A stretch of 64,000 bases of DNA from Holacanthus passer (Eukaryota; Chordata; Actinopteri; Pomacanthidae). Of the stretch, positions 12,236 through 26,523 are shown piece after piece. Each line of letters opens with the position of its first letter. Position 1 is the first letter of the stretch. The stretch covers positions 9,227,501-9,291,500 of the forward strand of contig JAFREQ010000009.1 in assembly GCA_025331565.1 (NCBI GenBank), given 5' to 3'. The notes beneath the pieces are model-generated. The model saw nothing but the letters and a program-made list of their open reading frames with translations. It did not search any database and was not told the DNA's origin. The position numbers and the translations under genes were made by a program.

Positions 12236-13465
12236 GTATACAATGAAAAAAGCTGTGATCCCAGTTTCACATCAGATGATTCCAACAGCAGCTGAGACTA
12301 AAAGAAATAAACCTGTGGACTGAAGCTGTCCCACTATATGGAGCTTACACGGATTTGATTCCCTTCTCATTTGTTATGTATCGTTACCAGAAGAATTTCA
12401 GTCTGGATCAATCTCTTATAAGCCACTTAGGTAAAGTAGTTTGTGCAGCATAAGCAATTTTATGATATGCACTCCTAGTTAGAGTTTAAGTTTGGCTGAG
12501 GAAAATCGGATGATTATGTATCGCTGAACTGTTTTCTAACCACAAAGAAACAAATATGAGGGACACAAGAAAAGGTTACCAACATACACACAACATAATC
12601 ATTAAAAAAAAAAAAAAAGACAAAGAAACGTATGATTTAATTTAAACAAGTAACAAAAGCTTTGAAGTGAACATGTGAAAGAGAGACTGAGAAAATTAGA
12701 AAGAAAAGGTGAAGCAATCAAAACTGCATCAAAAAGTGATAATAAAAATATTTACCTCATCTGCACATACAAATATGCATTAATTAACTGTTAATTAACT
12801 TAAAAGATCTATTCGCACACGTTTCCTTCACACGCTATAATACAGTGAATCTCTTGAATCATTTCGACTTGACAAGAGGACAGAGAGAAAATATCAAAAC
12901 CCCATGCTGCGTCAAAAATCAACATGTTGCATTTGTTCATAATAAGCAATTGATCTAAAACAAGAGGTAGAGCTATAAAAACATAATTTTCCTGCTACAG
13001 GAAAATGTTATTAGAGTAATTCAATTTATATAAAAAAATCAGACGGATGATATTTATATATATATGTTTATATAAAAAGAGGAGGGAGTGCGTTTCCATG
13101 CGTGGTCAGAGAGAGCTGCAGCGTTCACTGTTCATCAGCGACACGTGAGATGAGTTGCATAGAAGAGTAGTTAGGAGTTACATTTAACTGAGTGAGAAAA
13201 CAAGTGGATACCGTGGAGCTGTGAGAAAAATACCAAGACAAGACTGTGAGGAAAGAAATGCATTTAAAATAGCTTCATTATTAGAAATGTGTCGTCATGT
13301 TAGACTTTTTTTTCCACCTTACTGCGTCCCCCTCCTCTGTACCACTTATTCAGAGCAAAGTCTGGAAAGGATTTTGGAGTTAAAAAGAATAAAGAAATTA
13401 AGGAAAGTAAAAGGGAGAGTTGTCTTGTGGATCCTGCAGGATTCGCCTGGCAGTGGTTCAGTGCT

Positions 13466-13574
13466 CTACAGAGACGTTTCAGATCCTCTGCTCCTCCAGT
13501 AGAAAGAATTATCGTCGTCTGGGTCCATGTCTATTCTAATCTGAGGCACAGACTTCAGCGGACTCAGCTCAGGG
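13466..13574 (-). CDS. slc4a4: slc4a4 exon 25 (terminal coding exon of NBCe1-C, PDZ-ligand tail)
   Basis: Acceptor TGTGTGTTTCAG, phase 2 from exon 24, stop TAG at 13466-13468. Encodes [20 protein letters not shown], then [16 protein letters not shown]. The mammalian NBCe1-C tail has VPQIRIELEPED...FWRSKGTETTL, so both the core and the class I PDZ ligand (ETTL there, ETSL here) are kept. Exons 24 and 25 together give a 62-residue C-specific tail; the mammalian one is 61. In A/B transcripts this exon would be 3' UTR. Confidence 0.95.
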
Positions 13575-16500
13575 CTGAAACACACATACAGCTATTGTTA
13601 GGACTCAAGCTTAAGTGTAGAGTAAAGTGACATTTTAGGACATACACATATTCTCTGTTGCTGAGAGTTACATGAGAAGATCAATACTGTCATGACTTTA
13701 CATTGAATATGGAGCCAGCAGCTAGTTAGCTTAGCATAAAGGGAGGAAATCTAGCCTTGCTCTGTCCCAAGGTGAAATCGTCCTACCAGTGGAAAGCTCA
13801 CTTCTCCAGTGGAGATTACAGGAAGTCACTGCTCCCAGCCAAGAAACAGTCTGGTACTTAACCCTCCGTAAAACTACACACTACAAAAAAAATAATATTT
13901 CCATGTTGTGTCTTGTTTTTTGTTTGGATTTAAACAAACAACAGTACTTGGTAATTGGTGAACTAGCCATGCTAGCTGTTTCCACCTGCTTCCAGTCCTT
14001 GTGCTAAGCTAAGCTAACTGGGTGCAGCCACAAGCTTTTTCAGACATGAAAGTGAATGAGATCATCTGTCTCTATAATTATATTTGAGTGAAAACACATC
14101 TTCCTTTGTACCCTCAGTGCAGAAACATCCAAATTTTAGATGCACAAACATTTCTATGATGGTGCTGCTAGTGTTAAGTCTTTTCGCCTCATTGATTGAG
14201 TTGAGCGGTGGAGCATAAATATGTAGCTTGTTTTCAGCTGTCGGGATATCTGAGAATTTGTATTAATGCCGGTTCCTGCTGTGTATTTTTGAATGCTTTA
14301 TTAAGACAAATCATTACTGTATTCATAACATTGTGTCTTGGTCTCTCATGGCAGAAACACAAACAGTGATCATGGTTTGATGGTTCCTGAGGTCATCTGA
14401 GCTCAAAGCAATTTGGCTTCAGCCTTAGTGGGGACGGGATTAGTTTTTGTTGGGGGCAGCATAATGTCATCATGACCGGAGCATCGCTGAGGTTCATGCC
14501 CAGTCCAGTGCCGATTGTGCAGTATTTAAGTATAGTTCTAATGTACTTGTACTCTAGAGTATTTCCATTTTAAGCTACTTTATATTTCTACTCCACTACA
14601 TTTCAATAGGGACATATTTAATTTTTACAGCACTGCATACATGTGAGCTCTTTAGTTACTTTTCAGATTAAAATTTTACAACTCAAAAATGGTTTCTGTG
14701 GTTTCTAAAATGAAAAATTTGGTAAGGGTTTAACTACCGAATAGTAACATATATAAAGTATTGAATGCAGGACTTTTATTTTACTGAAGTAAAAGATCTG
14801 AATACTTCTTCCATTTCAGTGAGTAGAATATGTTTGTAGTTGGTCAGCAGCCATGTGAACAAAAGCCAACCCGCCAGTCTGATCTCCAGTTTAAGAAAAT
14901 AAATCTTGCCAGTTGTTTGTTGGCATCGCAGATGTGCTGTGATCACAGCTGCTTTTCACACATTGTCCCAAACACTAATCCTCCTCTGGCAGCACTGTTC
15001 TGACAATCGTAGAGCAGATGGGGTAACACATGAAAAAATGTGTGACCCCGTGCACATGACCCCTGGATCCCAGTCATCAAGGAAGGTTGTGGGTATGATG
15101 AAGAAACATAATCTCTTCTTGAGCATCATAATCATTGTATTTGCCCAAAAAACAAGGCTTGTTCTGCCTCTTTGAGACTGATTGTCTCCTCTAAAGCTCA
15201 TAACAGTGAAGCCCAATGTGCATTTATCACACAACAGACACTGGCCTTGATCTAGAAACGGCGAGACACAGACTGGGTTAGTCTTAGACGATTATTACTA
15301 CGAATGTATGTCACTGTTCATCTTTTTGTCTACATGGCATTTAAATCTGCAATCAGTCTAAAATCTTCAGCGCTAGATACGTTTCAAAAGTTTCATGATC
15401 AAGTTAAAGTCAAACAGAGGTGAATGTAATTTTGAGCAATTAGTTGTTGACATTAATCATACAAACGTGCAGCCATGCAGATTACACAGGTGCACTCAGA
15501 AAGAAACATCATGGAACATTTATTGCATTTTAAACTATTAGTTGTAATTTACATTGCACGCATTTGTAACTCGACAATTAATTTTCATAGTTCAGCAGGT
15601 GAAATACGTCTCATCCGAAGGCATGTAGGCAACATTACATTCATAAACGAAACTAAATGTAAAGAGTGTCATGCTGGTGTTGGGTTTTAAGATGTGATGT
15701 AATTGTAACAACGCCACTTTTGTTGTTTGTCATCTCCCTTTTCACTCAACCTTCCAAACCTTCCACCAAAATACTATAAAAATAAAAAAATATATAAATA
15801 GAAAAATGTGCACAATGCACATACACCACAGATTGACTAATTTAGACAGAGCTGCTATGGACTCAAAAAGAGTTTTACTGATCAAGTTAAACCTCAATAA
15901 TAATCTATAATCCAGCCAATCCAAGCCAATGTGAAAACAATGTGTAGGTATACATGTATGAGTAGGAGCAACATCTCTCAAACTGTCAGATAATTATCAC
16001 CTGAATCTGCAGCTCCCCTCAACTTTATGGAGCTTTTAGTTTCAGCTCATTGTTAATTGTCAGGCTGCAACTGTCGCTCTCACCGTTCACTACCAGCTCT
16101 GCCAAACTGCATTTAGCAGCTGAAGAGTATGATATTTTGATTGGAAGAGAACCAAAATGGAGCTACAAGAGAGTGAAGATTGGACTTACATTGAATGATA
16201 ATGTAGCCACTGGATGAGTTAAGAGCTTTAAAGGTGATGATGGTCAAGTTTTAAACGTTTAAAACTTGCCCACAAGTAGCCAAAAAACAGTTATTGGAGG
16301 TGTAAAATCCAGAGAGGGAAGCCAGACGTGAGAGAGGAGACATCTGAACTGAAATGTGGCACCTCTGCTTACTACTGAAAAAAATGCAGTTTTAGCTAAG
16401 TTAATTAGCCTAGCTGACCTTTAAAGTTCAATCTAGCATCATATGTTAGCTTGTTAGCTCGCCGTATGACCTTTGGAGACCTTTGATGCTCCAGTCATGA

Positions 16501-19500
16501 ATGAATTCAAAAAGAAAATCAGCGCCAGTTAGTTTAGTTTTGTTGCCCCTTTGCCATTTAATTTGGCCTGTTCTCTCACACACACACACACACACACACC
16601 TCTCACCTGGACAAGTAGTTGGCCTGGTAGTAGCGAAGCTGCTCAGCACGATGTGTGTCGTTCAAGGAATGAAGGGGACTTCTCTCCTATGGAAGAAATG
16701 AAAATCTGCCATGAGTGTTCATGAAGTTGAGTTGATATGTTCACACACTTTAAAGTTTTACATGTATTCTGATTTCACTGACAGTCTCTTTGTCCAGGAG
16801 GAGTAAATTTGCTGCTACAAGGGTTTGGATTTGATTGACAACCTGGGCACTCATATACAGTATTAGATCAGTATCAATTATTGTCTGTTCATCTATTTAA
16901 AGTCAGTGATGACAATGATGAAATTGCTCAAGCTAAACTGTTTAACCTATACAGTTATCTGTTCATGGTTGACATCAACCATCACTACATGGCATAATTG
17001 TATACATAAGGATCAGAGTTTCCCATGGTAGGGTTAAGGATCTTTTACATAAAGCAACAATCAGTAATCAGTAACAACAATCAGTGTCTATAATGGAGCA
17101 GGTTAAAAAAACCTTGAAAAAAATCCATGAAATCAACACGGAATATTTTTTTTTTAAAGTAGGTTGCTGCTGTAAAACTGAAGAGAAAAAGGGTTAGGTC
17201 AAGGAAGCCAGAATTCAGAAGGAAAAAGACAAATAAAATCAATATTACTGGAACACATCATGATCCAAGAGAAAAAGTGCAAAAGGAGAAGAAAGTGAGT
17301 TCATTCCATGCATGTTTTAGAAGAAACAAGAAAGACAAAGGCAAAGAAGGAAAAATGTTAATATCACGCAGTGAAAGTTAAACAGGCAACACAGCGGCAA
17401 CACAGCATTCACTCTTAGTAGCAGAAGAAGTCATCAGAGGCACAAGTGGAGCAGGAGAGTCAGGCAGGATCAAGAGGAAGAAGCAGTTTTCCTCCGGCGC
17501 TGCAGGTAGTTTACTCACTGTCGGAGGCCTTATCACCTAAGAAGGGCTCCTGCTCCATCATGTCCATGGGGATTTTAATGCTGGGAACATTCTCATTGTA
17601 AGGATAGTCAGACTGTTGGAGAGAGGAAACACACATCCTGAGATGAGACCTCACCATCAGCACGCACACACACATGCATTACTAAACCTGTGGCGACCTT
17701 CATTTTCAACATTCATTCCATAACCTTGTCTTTTAAAGGAAACATCCACCGAAAATTATAAAACCAGAAGCAGTGATGCATCTTGAATCTCAGGGTTAAT
17801 TTTATACTTTCCTGCTTCGCAATGGTTAGAGAGACAATGTAGCACAGCATTGAGAGATCTGTGCTGGAGAATCAAGTTGGAAAATCAGACATCTGAGAAA
17901 TCTTTCTGCCTTTATGTAAGAATCAAAGGGCAGGAATCTATACTTCAGTTTAATGGCAATTGAACCCATTGATGTCAACTTGGGAGGAGTCATTTCAACT
18001 AGACTAAATATATACAGTATAAACCAGACCTGGATGAATGCATCATTCTTTGTCAATGAGCTCTGTTTTGAAATTTAAAACCAGAAAAACAAGCCGGCTC
18101 TTCGATAGATATTGTACACTTTTCCTAACTAATCCATCGAATTTGGGTCAAGCCACTGATTCTAATATAAGAGTAATTCAGTTACTGTTAATTGTTTTTT
18201 GTTGGTTTCAAGAGTTGAGTCACATCGTCATTATCATCATCATTATCTAAACCACTTCTGATGATTTACTGGTGTGTCTGTACCCGACCTGAAATGGATC
18301 CATTAAAAAAATTTCCCCAAACACAATGTCCACTTTGGCACTTTGGATCCACTCGAGCAGGGGTGTTTGAACTCTGAACCTGACTGGTGGACGACAGACC
18401 AACACCAAACACCTGCTGTGTTGTTAAAATGCAAAATGGTACAAGTTCCCTTAACTGACTGACTTTCTGCTCAAAGTGTCACTCTTCCTGCCGTGCTCAG
18501 ATTATACAAATAATCTTTATGCAACCTACATATTCAAAAAAAGTATTTTTACATCACAAAAACAAAGCAAGCCAAATTGAACCTTATGGAGGGCCAACAT
18601 TGGCCCGCAGACCCCAGTTTGGGCAGCCCTGCACTCAAGTATTAGATGGATTAACACAGAGACCAGAGAGGTGCCACAATGTAACTGAACCCTGAGCCCA
18701 ATTAGACCAAACATAACTTGGACGCAGCCCAACTTGGGTCCTGGGTTACATGTCGGTCACTAAGAACTGAATGGATACATGAAGACCTCTGCTTCCAGGC
18801 TTAATCACTTAAAAACTCACGCTGTAACACAGACAGACAACAACATTCATGAGCTCCCTGTCAGTCAAATAAACAAGTAGAAGAAACTGAAAATCCTTCA
18901 AATCTGACAAGTGACCTCCAGTGGCCAAAACACAAACACGAGTCTGCAGGAAGTTTATGGTTTCCATCAAGGAGGCATAAATAATCACTGAAAATGAGAC
19001 ACATGGTACATGCTGCTGCAAAGGAAGGAAAGTGGGAGGTAGGAGCAGGACCGGAGGGAGGTGGAGAAGTTGACAGACTTGGGAATGTCATGTAAAACAA
19101 ATTGTAAGAAACTGGAGGAAAAATAATGCTCGTTTCCACAAAGATACAAACTCTGCTTTCAACCAGGGTTGAAACTTAAAACTCTTACGTCTTCAGCGTC
19201 GCTGTCTATGCTGCCTTTTTTCTTTTTCTTCTTCTCGTCCTCTTTCTTCTTCTTGTCCTTCTCTGGGATGACGTCGTCCAGGAAGCCGAGGTCGTGCTGG
19301 GAGAACATGTAGTCCATCGCTTTTCTGACGGCTACCAGAGCGAGGATCTAGACGCAGAAGAAGAGGAGGATTGGAGTAGGACTGGGTGGCGGTTGTCATT
19401 TGGTGAACTGGTGTAATTAAGAAAATAATCATCCTGGTCTTTGAAGCCCTTAATATTCAATTCAACTTTACTGTAAATATTCAACAGCTTTTTGAGTTGA

Positions 19501-22500
19501 TGCTTCAATAAAGACAGGTTAATTAAGTTTTTTTTTAGAAACCCAGTGCAAAAGCTAATGTGAGAACTGATTATTGGTCATTCGTAACACTAAATGATCA
19601 AAATGACAGATATACTAAATATATTTTGTACTCAAAATAATCTAATGTTTTTAAAAATGGTATAGTTTTAGGTAGCTTAAATAACACAAACGATAAATGG
19701 AGCACATCTTAGCATTTGACAGATAACAATGTTTATACAGTGGTAACCCCATGAAACAATGTGAGTTTGTGATTCAGCAGTAACATCCTGCCTGAAAACA
19801 ATAACAACACAAAGTACAGTCTCAAGTACAATAAATTGCATCATAAAGTCTCAAGTGCTGCAATGGCGACCCTGAACCGTAACTATGTGGAACACCAGGA
19901 CAGTCGCCAGCGGTTTATCTCTCACATAAACAATCCTCCGAGGACGAACGATAAGCTTCATTTACACGTCAGAGTGGTTCAGTCGGTCTGATCGTGTCAG
20001 GATGACTGGGTTGAGTTTTCATCTCTGCTCGCTCACACTCATCCGACCCCATTTTACACATCCTTTAAAATGACAAGTCGATTCTTGTTTCAGCTGGCTG
20101 ACAGAAAAGTGATCACAAATTGTCGACTGCTGGTTACAGTCACAAATATGTCTTTTCTGTTGTCATATTATTTTATTTTATTTATTTATTTAACTGGAAT
20201 TTTTCTGAGCTTTCCATTGCCTACATGAATCTACATGACAGCTGAGTCACTACATGCGCCTGAAAGTTCCTTAAAAAGTTCTAATAATTGTACTTTTATG
20301 GATACTGAATACTGGTATAAAACATTGGTCTTACTGGCTCACTCTTACTACAAGTCAAGTCTCTTACCATGACAGGGAATATAATAGCGGCCACAGTGGA
20401 CTTGAGGATCCAGAGCAGAGCCAAGCAAAGGACCTGGATGAAGGTGAAGAGGTGGACCTTCCTGAGGGGAACGTGTCGCAGGTAAACCAGGTCTGGCTGA
20501 TGCTTCGCTGGCATCAGGAGCAGCTTGAGACGATCCATAAACTACGGACAGATAAAGATAAGCATGCAGAGATAAACACACAAGGAAGGATGAGTATATC
20601 AGGGTAAGAGCTGGTTGCTTGTGAAGGTTTAAATTTTGGAGGTCGGCCTCAAAATTTGACCCGCTAATACGACGTGTCACATTTTGAAAGTTAGAGGAAA
20701 ATAATAATAATAGTTTCTTCACATTAGTTGTCTTTGCTCTACACTTCACATTACTCATTTTATTTTAGGGTTAGAAAAGAAATCTATGTAAGATTTACCT
20801 GAACACCATTGAGAGAGGCCACTCCCATGTAGAGGAAGACTCCATACAGCACAGGCATTGGAATAAACTAGATAAAACAGAGGGAACAAAGAAATAAATG
20901 CACATAAATGTCAACTTAAAGCCGAGGTGTGGGACTCGTATGTGGGGCGACAGTGTTTGTATAATTATTCTCATGTCCAGAAGAGGGAGACAAAAGTTCT
21001 GCGCTGCGGGTTTTAAAAACAACTACAGACCACATCTTCAGAAGAATTGACTGTCAGACATTACTTTGTGTTGTCTAAAATGTATAGCTTTCACTGAGCA
21101 ATAGAGAAAGAATATTTAAGATTAATATGGGAAAAAAATCCTCTATTTCCAGCTCAGTGTATTCAATAATATGTATTTATTATAATATGATAACTGGACA
21201 GTTCAGGATAGAGATTTGTGGACTGATTAGAAATAACAGCTTATTTATCTCTCTTTTTCAAACAGTCAAAGAGAATCCAAAAAATAAACCTTGTAAGACG
21301 AGGGTCATTACCATATTTTGTCATTTTCATTTATTTTAATGTCCTGTTCATAATTAAAACATTAGTGCTCTGTTCTGTATTACGTCCAATATTCTTGCTA
21401 TTACAATGATGTAGCTTTCAATCTGAGAGGTGCTTTCGTGCTTCACAGATCAAACTCTTAAAACAACCTGACAGAGTGCAGTTCAGTATCAGACATTATC
21501 TTTAGCAGTAAAAGTCAGTCTTTGATTAAATCTGTATGTTAGCACATCAATCACAGAGTCTGGTGACATTTAAAATGCTTTCGTGTTCTTTACCAAAATC
21601 TGCCACAGCTCAGTCTCTCCAAACTTTTCAAGATGACTAAGTGACTGATGAACAAATGCAAATCAGAAGACAAGGTTTTATTGATTACCTTTAAGATAGG
21701 AGACATGAATACAGACAGTCCTGTCAGGATGAACACAAACATACCAGTGACCCTCTGCTCTCTATAAAAAAAGAGATGGAAAAAACACGGTGAACACAAA
21801 AACATAACTTGATCGTCTGTTTGGTATCGTTTCATGATTTGGTGATTTGGACTTTTTTTTTTGCTTCTTTTATCTACAATAATAATGTTCCAGAAAAGCC
21901 TAAACAATGGTGCTAATTAGTTGGCAGTCATTTCCCAAATCTCTCTCAGTTCAGCCAAAGCAAAGACAACGCCAACATTTGTAGGAAGTTCAAAGTTGGC
22001 GTAGATGTTTTAGTGTCTTGAAAGACAACAGTTTGTTAGTTCAGCTTACAGCTGACACACCACGAGCCTCTGGTGGATGTCACCAAACAGACATGAAAAC
22101 AAACCAAAAAAAAAACCTCCTGAAAGACGAAGGAAATCAAAGCATCAAAGTGTTTTTACCATCTATTAATTACAGAGACCCTGAAACTCATTGCACTGCC
22201 ACAAAAGAAGCAATTAAGAAAACATCTGCAAAGACAACCAAATACAGAAAGCAGTGTTTTTCTAAATGCTGCACATGTGTTTTCTTACTATATTATATAT
22301 ATTATTCAGACATGTTCATATATTGGCTCATAACTTCTGAATTTTGATTTTGTGAAGGAACTTTCTCTTCTCCTGGATTGCATGGTTCAAAGCTAATCTT
22401 TCAGCATATACCATACACATATCTGCCCTAAAAGACAGGACACCATTTAAATTTGATCGCAAAAGAGTTTCCAACAATTCTTCTTCAAATTTCAATATTC

Positions 22501-25500
22501 ATCTAATTTGCTACTTAAAATATTTGGATCTATTGTGCTTTTGATATGTTATACTACTATGCTATACTTATACTTTCCATTGGCAATGGCTGCCAAATAC
22601 ATTTTTTATAACTGCAGTCAAACTGAGATGACAGGTCACACACAACTTCTCAGAAGGATTCTGTAACATTTGATGGCGTCTCACCTACAGATGGTGCTAC
22701 AGTGACAGACTAAATTTAATTCACTGATTCCTTCACACCTTAAAAATTCCCACACAGGATTTTGGCATTCTCTAGACTATGTCATCATCAGCATTATTGT
22801 CTGTCATTAGAAGTATTTATATGTGAATCCAGAGCAGATGAAAAAATTGAAAACATTATCTGTTAATAAAATGCTCAGTTATTACCTCACACCCAGGAAC
22901 TTCGGCTGCTCTCCGGGAGCCGACGTTTCGGTTTCCATCTTCAGACTGTCGATGTGAGCGATAGAGATAACTGTGGCAGCCACGTACCACGGCAGACCCA
23001 TGAAGGAGCAAATCACCATCAGAACGGCCACCCAGAACAGATCCAGATGGTAACCTGCCCCTTTCTGGTACAGACAACAAACACAAGGTCAAACGTCATG
23101 TATGTGCGTGCTCAAGCATCAACAGTGTGCATGGCTGCAGACACAGCAAACCTAAAACCCAGCAAAGATCTCTTATATGGTTTGATCATAAAATATGCCA
23201 ATTATTTACCTCTTATTTATACAAAGTTTTTTGAAACAACCAAGCAACAAGAACAGGTCACATCGCTGAAATGAAAGAAATCATTGCTCAACTTCTGCAA
23301 CATCTCAAGAAGTGGTTTTTTGAACTGAATTTTGAACTGACTTCAGTCGCTGCCATGAAACATCTCTCACTCCCATGAGAAGAATGTCAACAATATTTAA
23401 CTACAGTGTGAAAGTAGCCAGTGTGCCGTACAAACTGCAGCTTGTTGTGAGTATCCTCACTTCACATAAATCAGGTAAGACAAACCGAAAAGGAAAGAAA
23501 GAAAAAGCCTTTTTTAAAAATTAATTTCTAATTTAAACAAATAAAATCAAAAGTATTTCACAGCTGTTTATTATGCAAGTTCTGCTACAATAGTCTGCAC
23601 AAAATTTTGCTCATGTTCTGAGATGTAAATCCTCTCACCTGTAGTGCTCACCCTTCCCCTGCCTCACATACAGACCTTCATCTCCTGGGTCACAATTTAC
23701 CACCTGGATTCAAACACGCATTTTGTGAGCAAAGGTTTCTTATTCACCTTCAGCTTGTGTTCCTTCCTGTTGACGATCACAGCAGTAATCTGTTGGTCCA
23801 TGAAGACCAGTATGGTGACCAGCAGGGCAGGGAGAGCTGACGCCAGGTAAACCCACCAGGGGTTTCCTCCGAACGGGGGCACAAACCAGCCCCGGTTAGG
23901 ACTTGTTGGCTATGTGGGAAGAAGACAGAAGCTTCAACACTCAGGTACTAAGACAAAGACAGAAGAAAATATGAAATATTTGAAAAAAAAAAACAGTCAT
24001 TCTCCTCTTTTATTGTTTCTCTTAGCTCATAAACTATAAATCAATTTTCTCCACATTTCTGCTGATCATTTTCAAAACCTACTACACTGATTTACATTAG
24101 ATTCTTTTGGCATTTGCTTTAATTCAAAGTGACCTAAAATTTCTTTCTACAGACCACTTTTGGTGTTCAGTGCTGAAGATAAGTCGGCATGTAGTTGGTC
24201 TGAGCATGGATCAAACCAGCAACACTACATTTAATTGCCATCCTTTTCTTTATCCAAGTACATTTAACTCTAGTATGGAAATCAAGATGAAACTTGTTTG
24301 AAAAATGTAAAACACGGCAGCAAACAATTCATTTTTTAACATCCCCTATAAACGCTATGATACTTGCATTGCATATCTGTTTTCAGTTTGTCAGTGTCTT
24401 ATGAGTCTGTCCCTATCAAATAACATAAAAAAGTGAAAAATAAAATATATGTTTCATCCAAGTTGTGTTTTTGTCCCATGGTACTGTGAATGCAAAGTGG
24501 TGAGTTGCAAGACTGTGTTCTGGATTAAAGACTTTTGACAAGAGTCTAATGGAGTCTAATCATGTTATTATCATGGATGAATGCACTAAAACTAAAATAC
24601 ACTTGTACTGAGAGTTTGGTACATACTGAACAGGGAGGGACCCACCTTGAATTCAGTTGGCACAATGAGTTTGGGAGTATCGACTCCTACGAGCATATCA
24701 ACTCCACAGAAGATGAGGATGGCCAGGATGATGGCGAAGTCACTGATGAGTTTCCTCACCTGGGTGAAAGTTAACACAAATTGTAACCCAGGTCATTCCC
24801 TTGACAGACGACCTGTTGGATAAAATCAGCTTAGTGCGGCTGACTCACAGTGGTGGGGAAGAACGGGCTGGTCTTGAACTTCTTCAGACACATGGAGCAG
24901 GTGTAAGTGCCGAAGAACAGGATGAAGGACATGAGGGTGATGTCCGGGATGAACTTGCAGGCCTTCCCCACCAGCTCTCCTTTGTACTTCAAGCACTCGG
25001 ACTTTGTGAGCGACGACCACGTGGTGTTCATCAGCTGCACAGAGGAAACAAAGAGCGTCGCGATTATGAAGAAGCAGTTATTCATGCGTGCAGTGACCCA
25101 CTAAAGCTGCAACAGATACAATGGGGGGCTTTCAGGTGAAGTACTGTAATATAACAGCTCTTATACTGAAGAGGCTGAGAGGAGCTGACTGATAACTGTC
25201 TCAGACTTTCACTGTTTTGGAGTAAAGAGCGATAAAGAGCAGCAAAAAGTCACAGTAACCTCAAACTGGACACAATGTGCTTATCAGACTCTTCTATTTT
25301 CCTTCTAACATTGTTGAACTGGCAAACACAACAAAACTGTCGGTGTCAGTTTTCTCTATATCTCGCTGCTTGTGGCTGGTGTGTGATTTGTCTTTTCAAG
25401 AGTGTCAGACCATAGTCCTTCAGTTTGAGCACTGCTTGAAGTAAACCAGTGAAATACACACAGTGCAGATGACGTATCCCAGAAACTATCAATAAGAACA

Positions 25501-26488
25501 ATTTCAAAACACAATCAACAACAACTGAAATCATGTACTTTTTTTTTCCCTCTCAGAGGAAACTTACCAGATCAGTGTCGTTCCAGTACCAAGGATCGTC
25601 GTCTGTATTGTTCTCTGCAAAACACAACCAAACCTCTCAGCACAAGGTTTTCAAACAGCGCATTGCACAGTCCATCTTCAATGAGTTTAAATTTGTCATG
25701 CATAATAAAGATTTCCAAAGCAACTATGACCATGTTGTTGTAATAACCCCATACAGCTATAATGCCCTGTATACATATGAATAATAAAACTATTGAATGA
25801 AAATCAAGTTTATTATTTGTACTCATCTTGTCAAGCTCAGCTCTGTGTTGACACACTTGGCTGAACTTTCAGTGCTCGAAGTTGTGCTGTTAAGCTTTGA
25901 GTTAAATGCTGATGTGTTAAATGTAGCGTGTTCACGTAGCATATATCCAGCATGTTACTATCCCAACAGTTATTCATTCGTTCATGTGACCTTGATTTAA
26001 ATCTTGAAGAATCACTGTCCTCGTGTCCAACAGTGTTGAGAGAACAGTTAAACACACACAAATATAATTAACGAGAAAACAACAGAACAGTTTCAAACAG
26101 TCACAATCAAGTGTGGAGCAGTTTGTAATTGTGGTTTTAAATTGACCTCTAGGTATGTTTGTGTTAAGTTTGAATAAAATGTTCAAAGTGTGTGCAGCAC
26201 AAAAACTAAAGCTGATTTCGACTGTGAGCCACAATGTTCAAGTCCGGCTGGGGAGCTTTGTTGCATCTCTCCCTCGCTGTGTAAAAGAAGGCTGCCAAAA
26301 AAATCTAAAAGATATTTCACTCTGGGCCAAAGTGCTGAGTCAATGGACCTGTGGGCTTGGCTTTGGTGCCAGCCAGGAGTTTCCCTGACTTACTGTCTGT
26401 TTTACACCGGCCTGTTTTGATGATGTGTCACGTGTTGTTTCCCCTTCTCTGGTATGCACTGTACACTACTGTGTGTGGAGCGTCTGTC

Positions 26489-26523
<35 letters not shown>

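Larger units (their letters stand above)
10745..13465 (-). other. slc4a4: Probable 3' UTR of slc4a4
   Basis: Downstream of the NBCe1-C stop no further gene is visible. The region is AT-rich with short open frames only. Two AATAAA hexamers on the minus strand are the best poly(A) candidates (12230-12235 and 10766-10771). The distal one is followed by a GT-rich stretch, so the UTR may reach about 2.7 kb. The boundary is inference. Confidence 0.4.
13575..16606 (-). other. slc4a4 intron 24
   Basis: Holds the fold-back repeat and the decayed MITE copy listed separately. No further coding exon was recognised between exons 24 and 25. Confidence 0.6.
19348..23747 (-). other. slc4a4 introns 17 to 21
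   Basis: Short introns (about 0.26-1.1 kb) separating exons 17-22. AT-rich with only chance open frames; I see no other gene. Confidence 0.6.
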
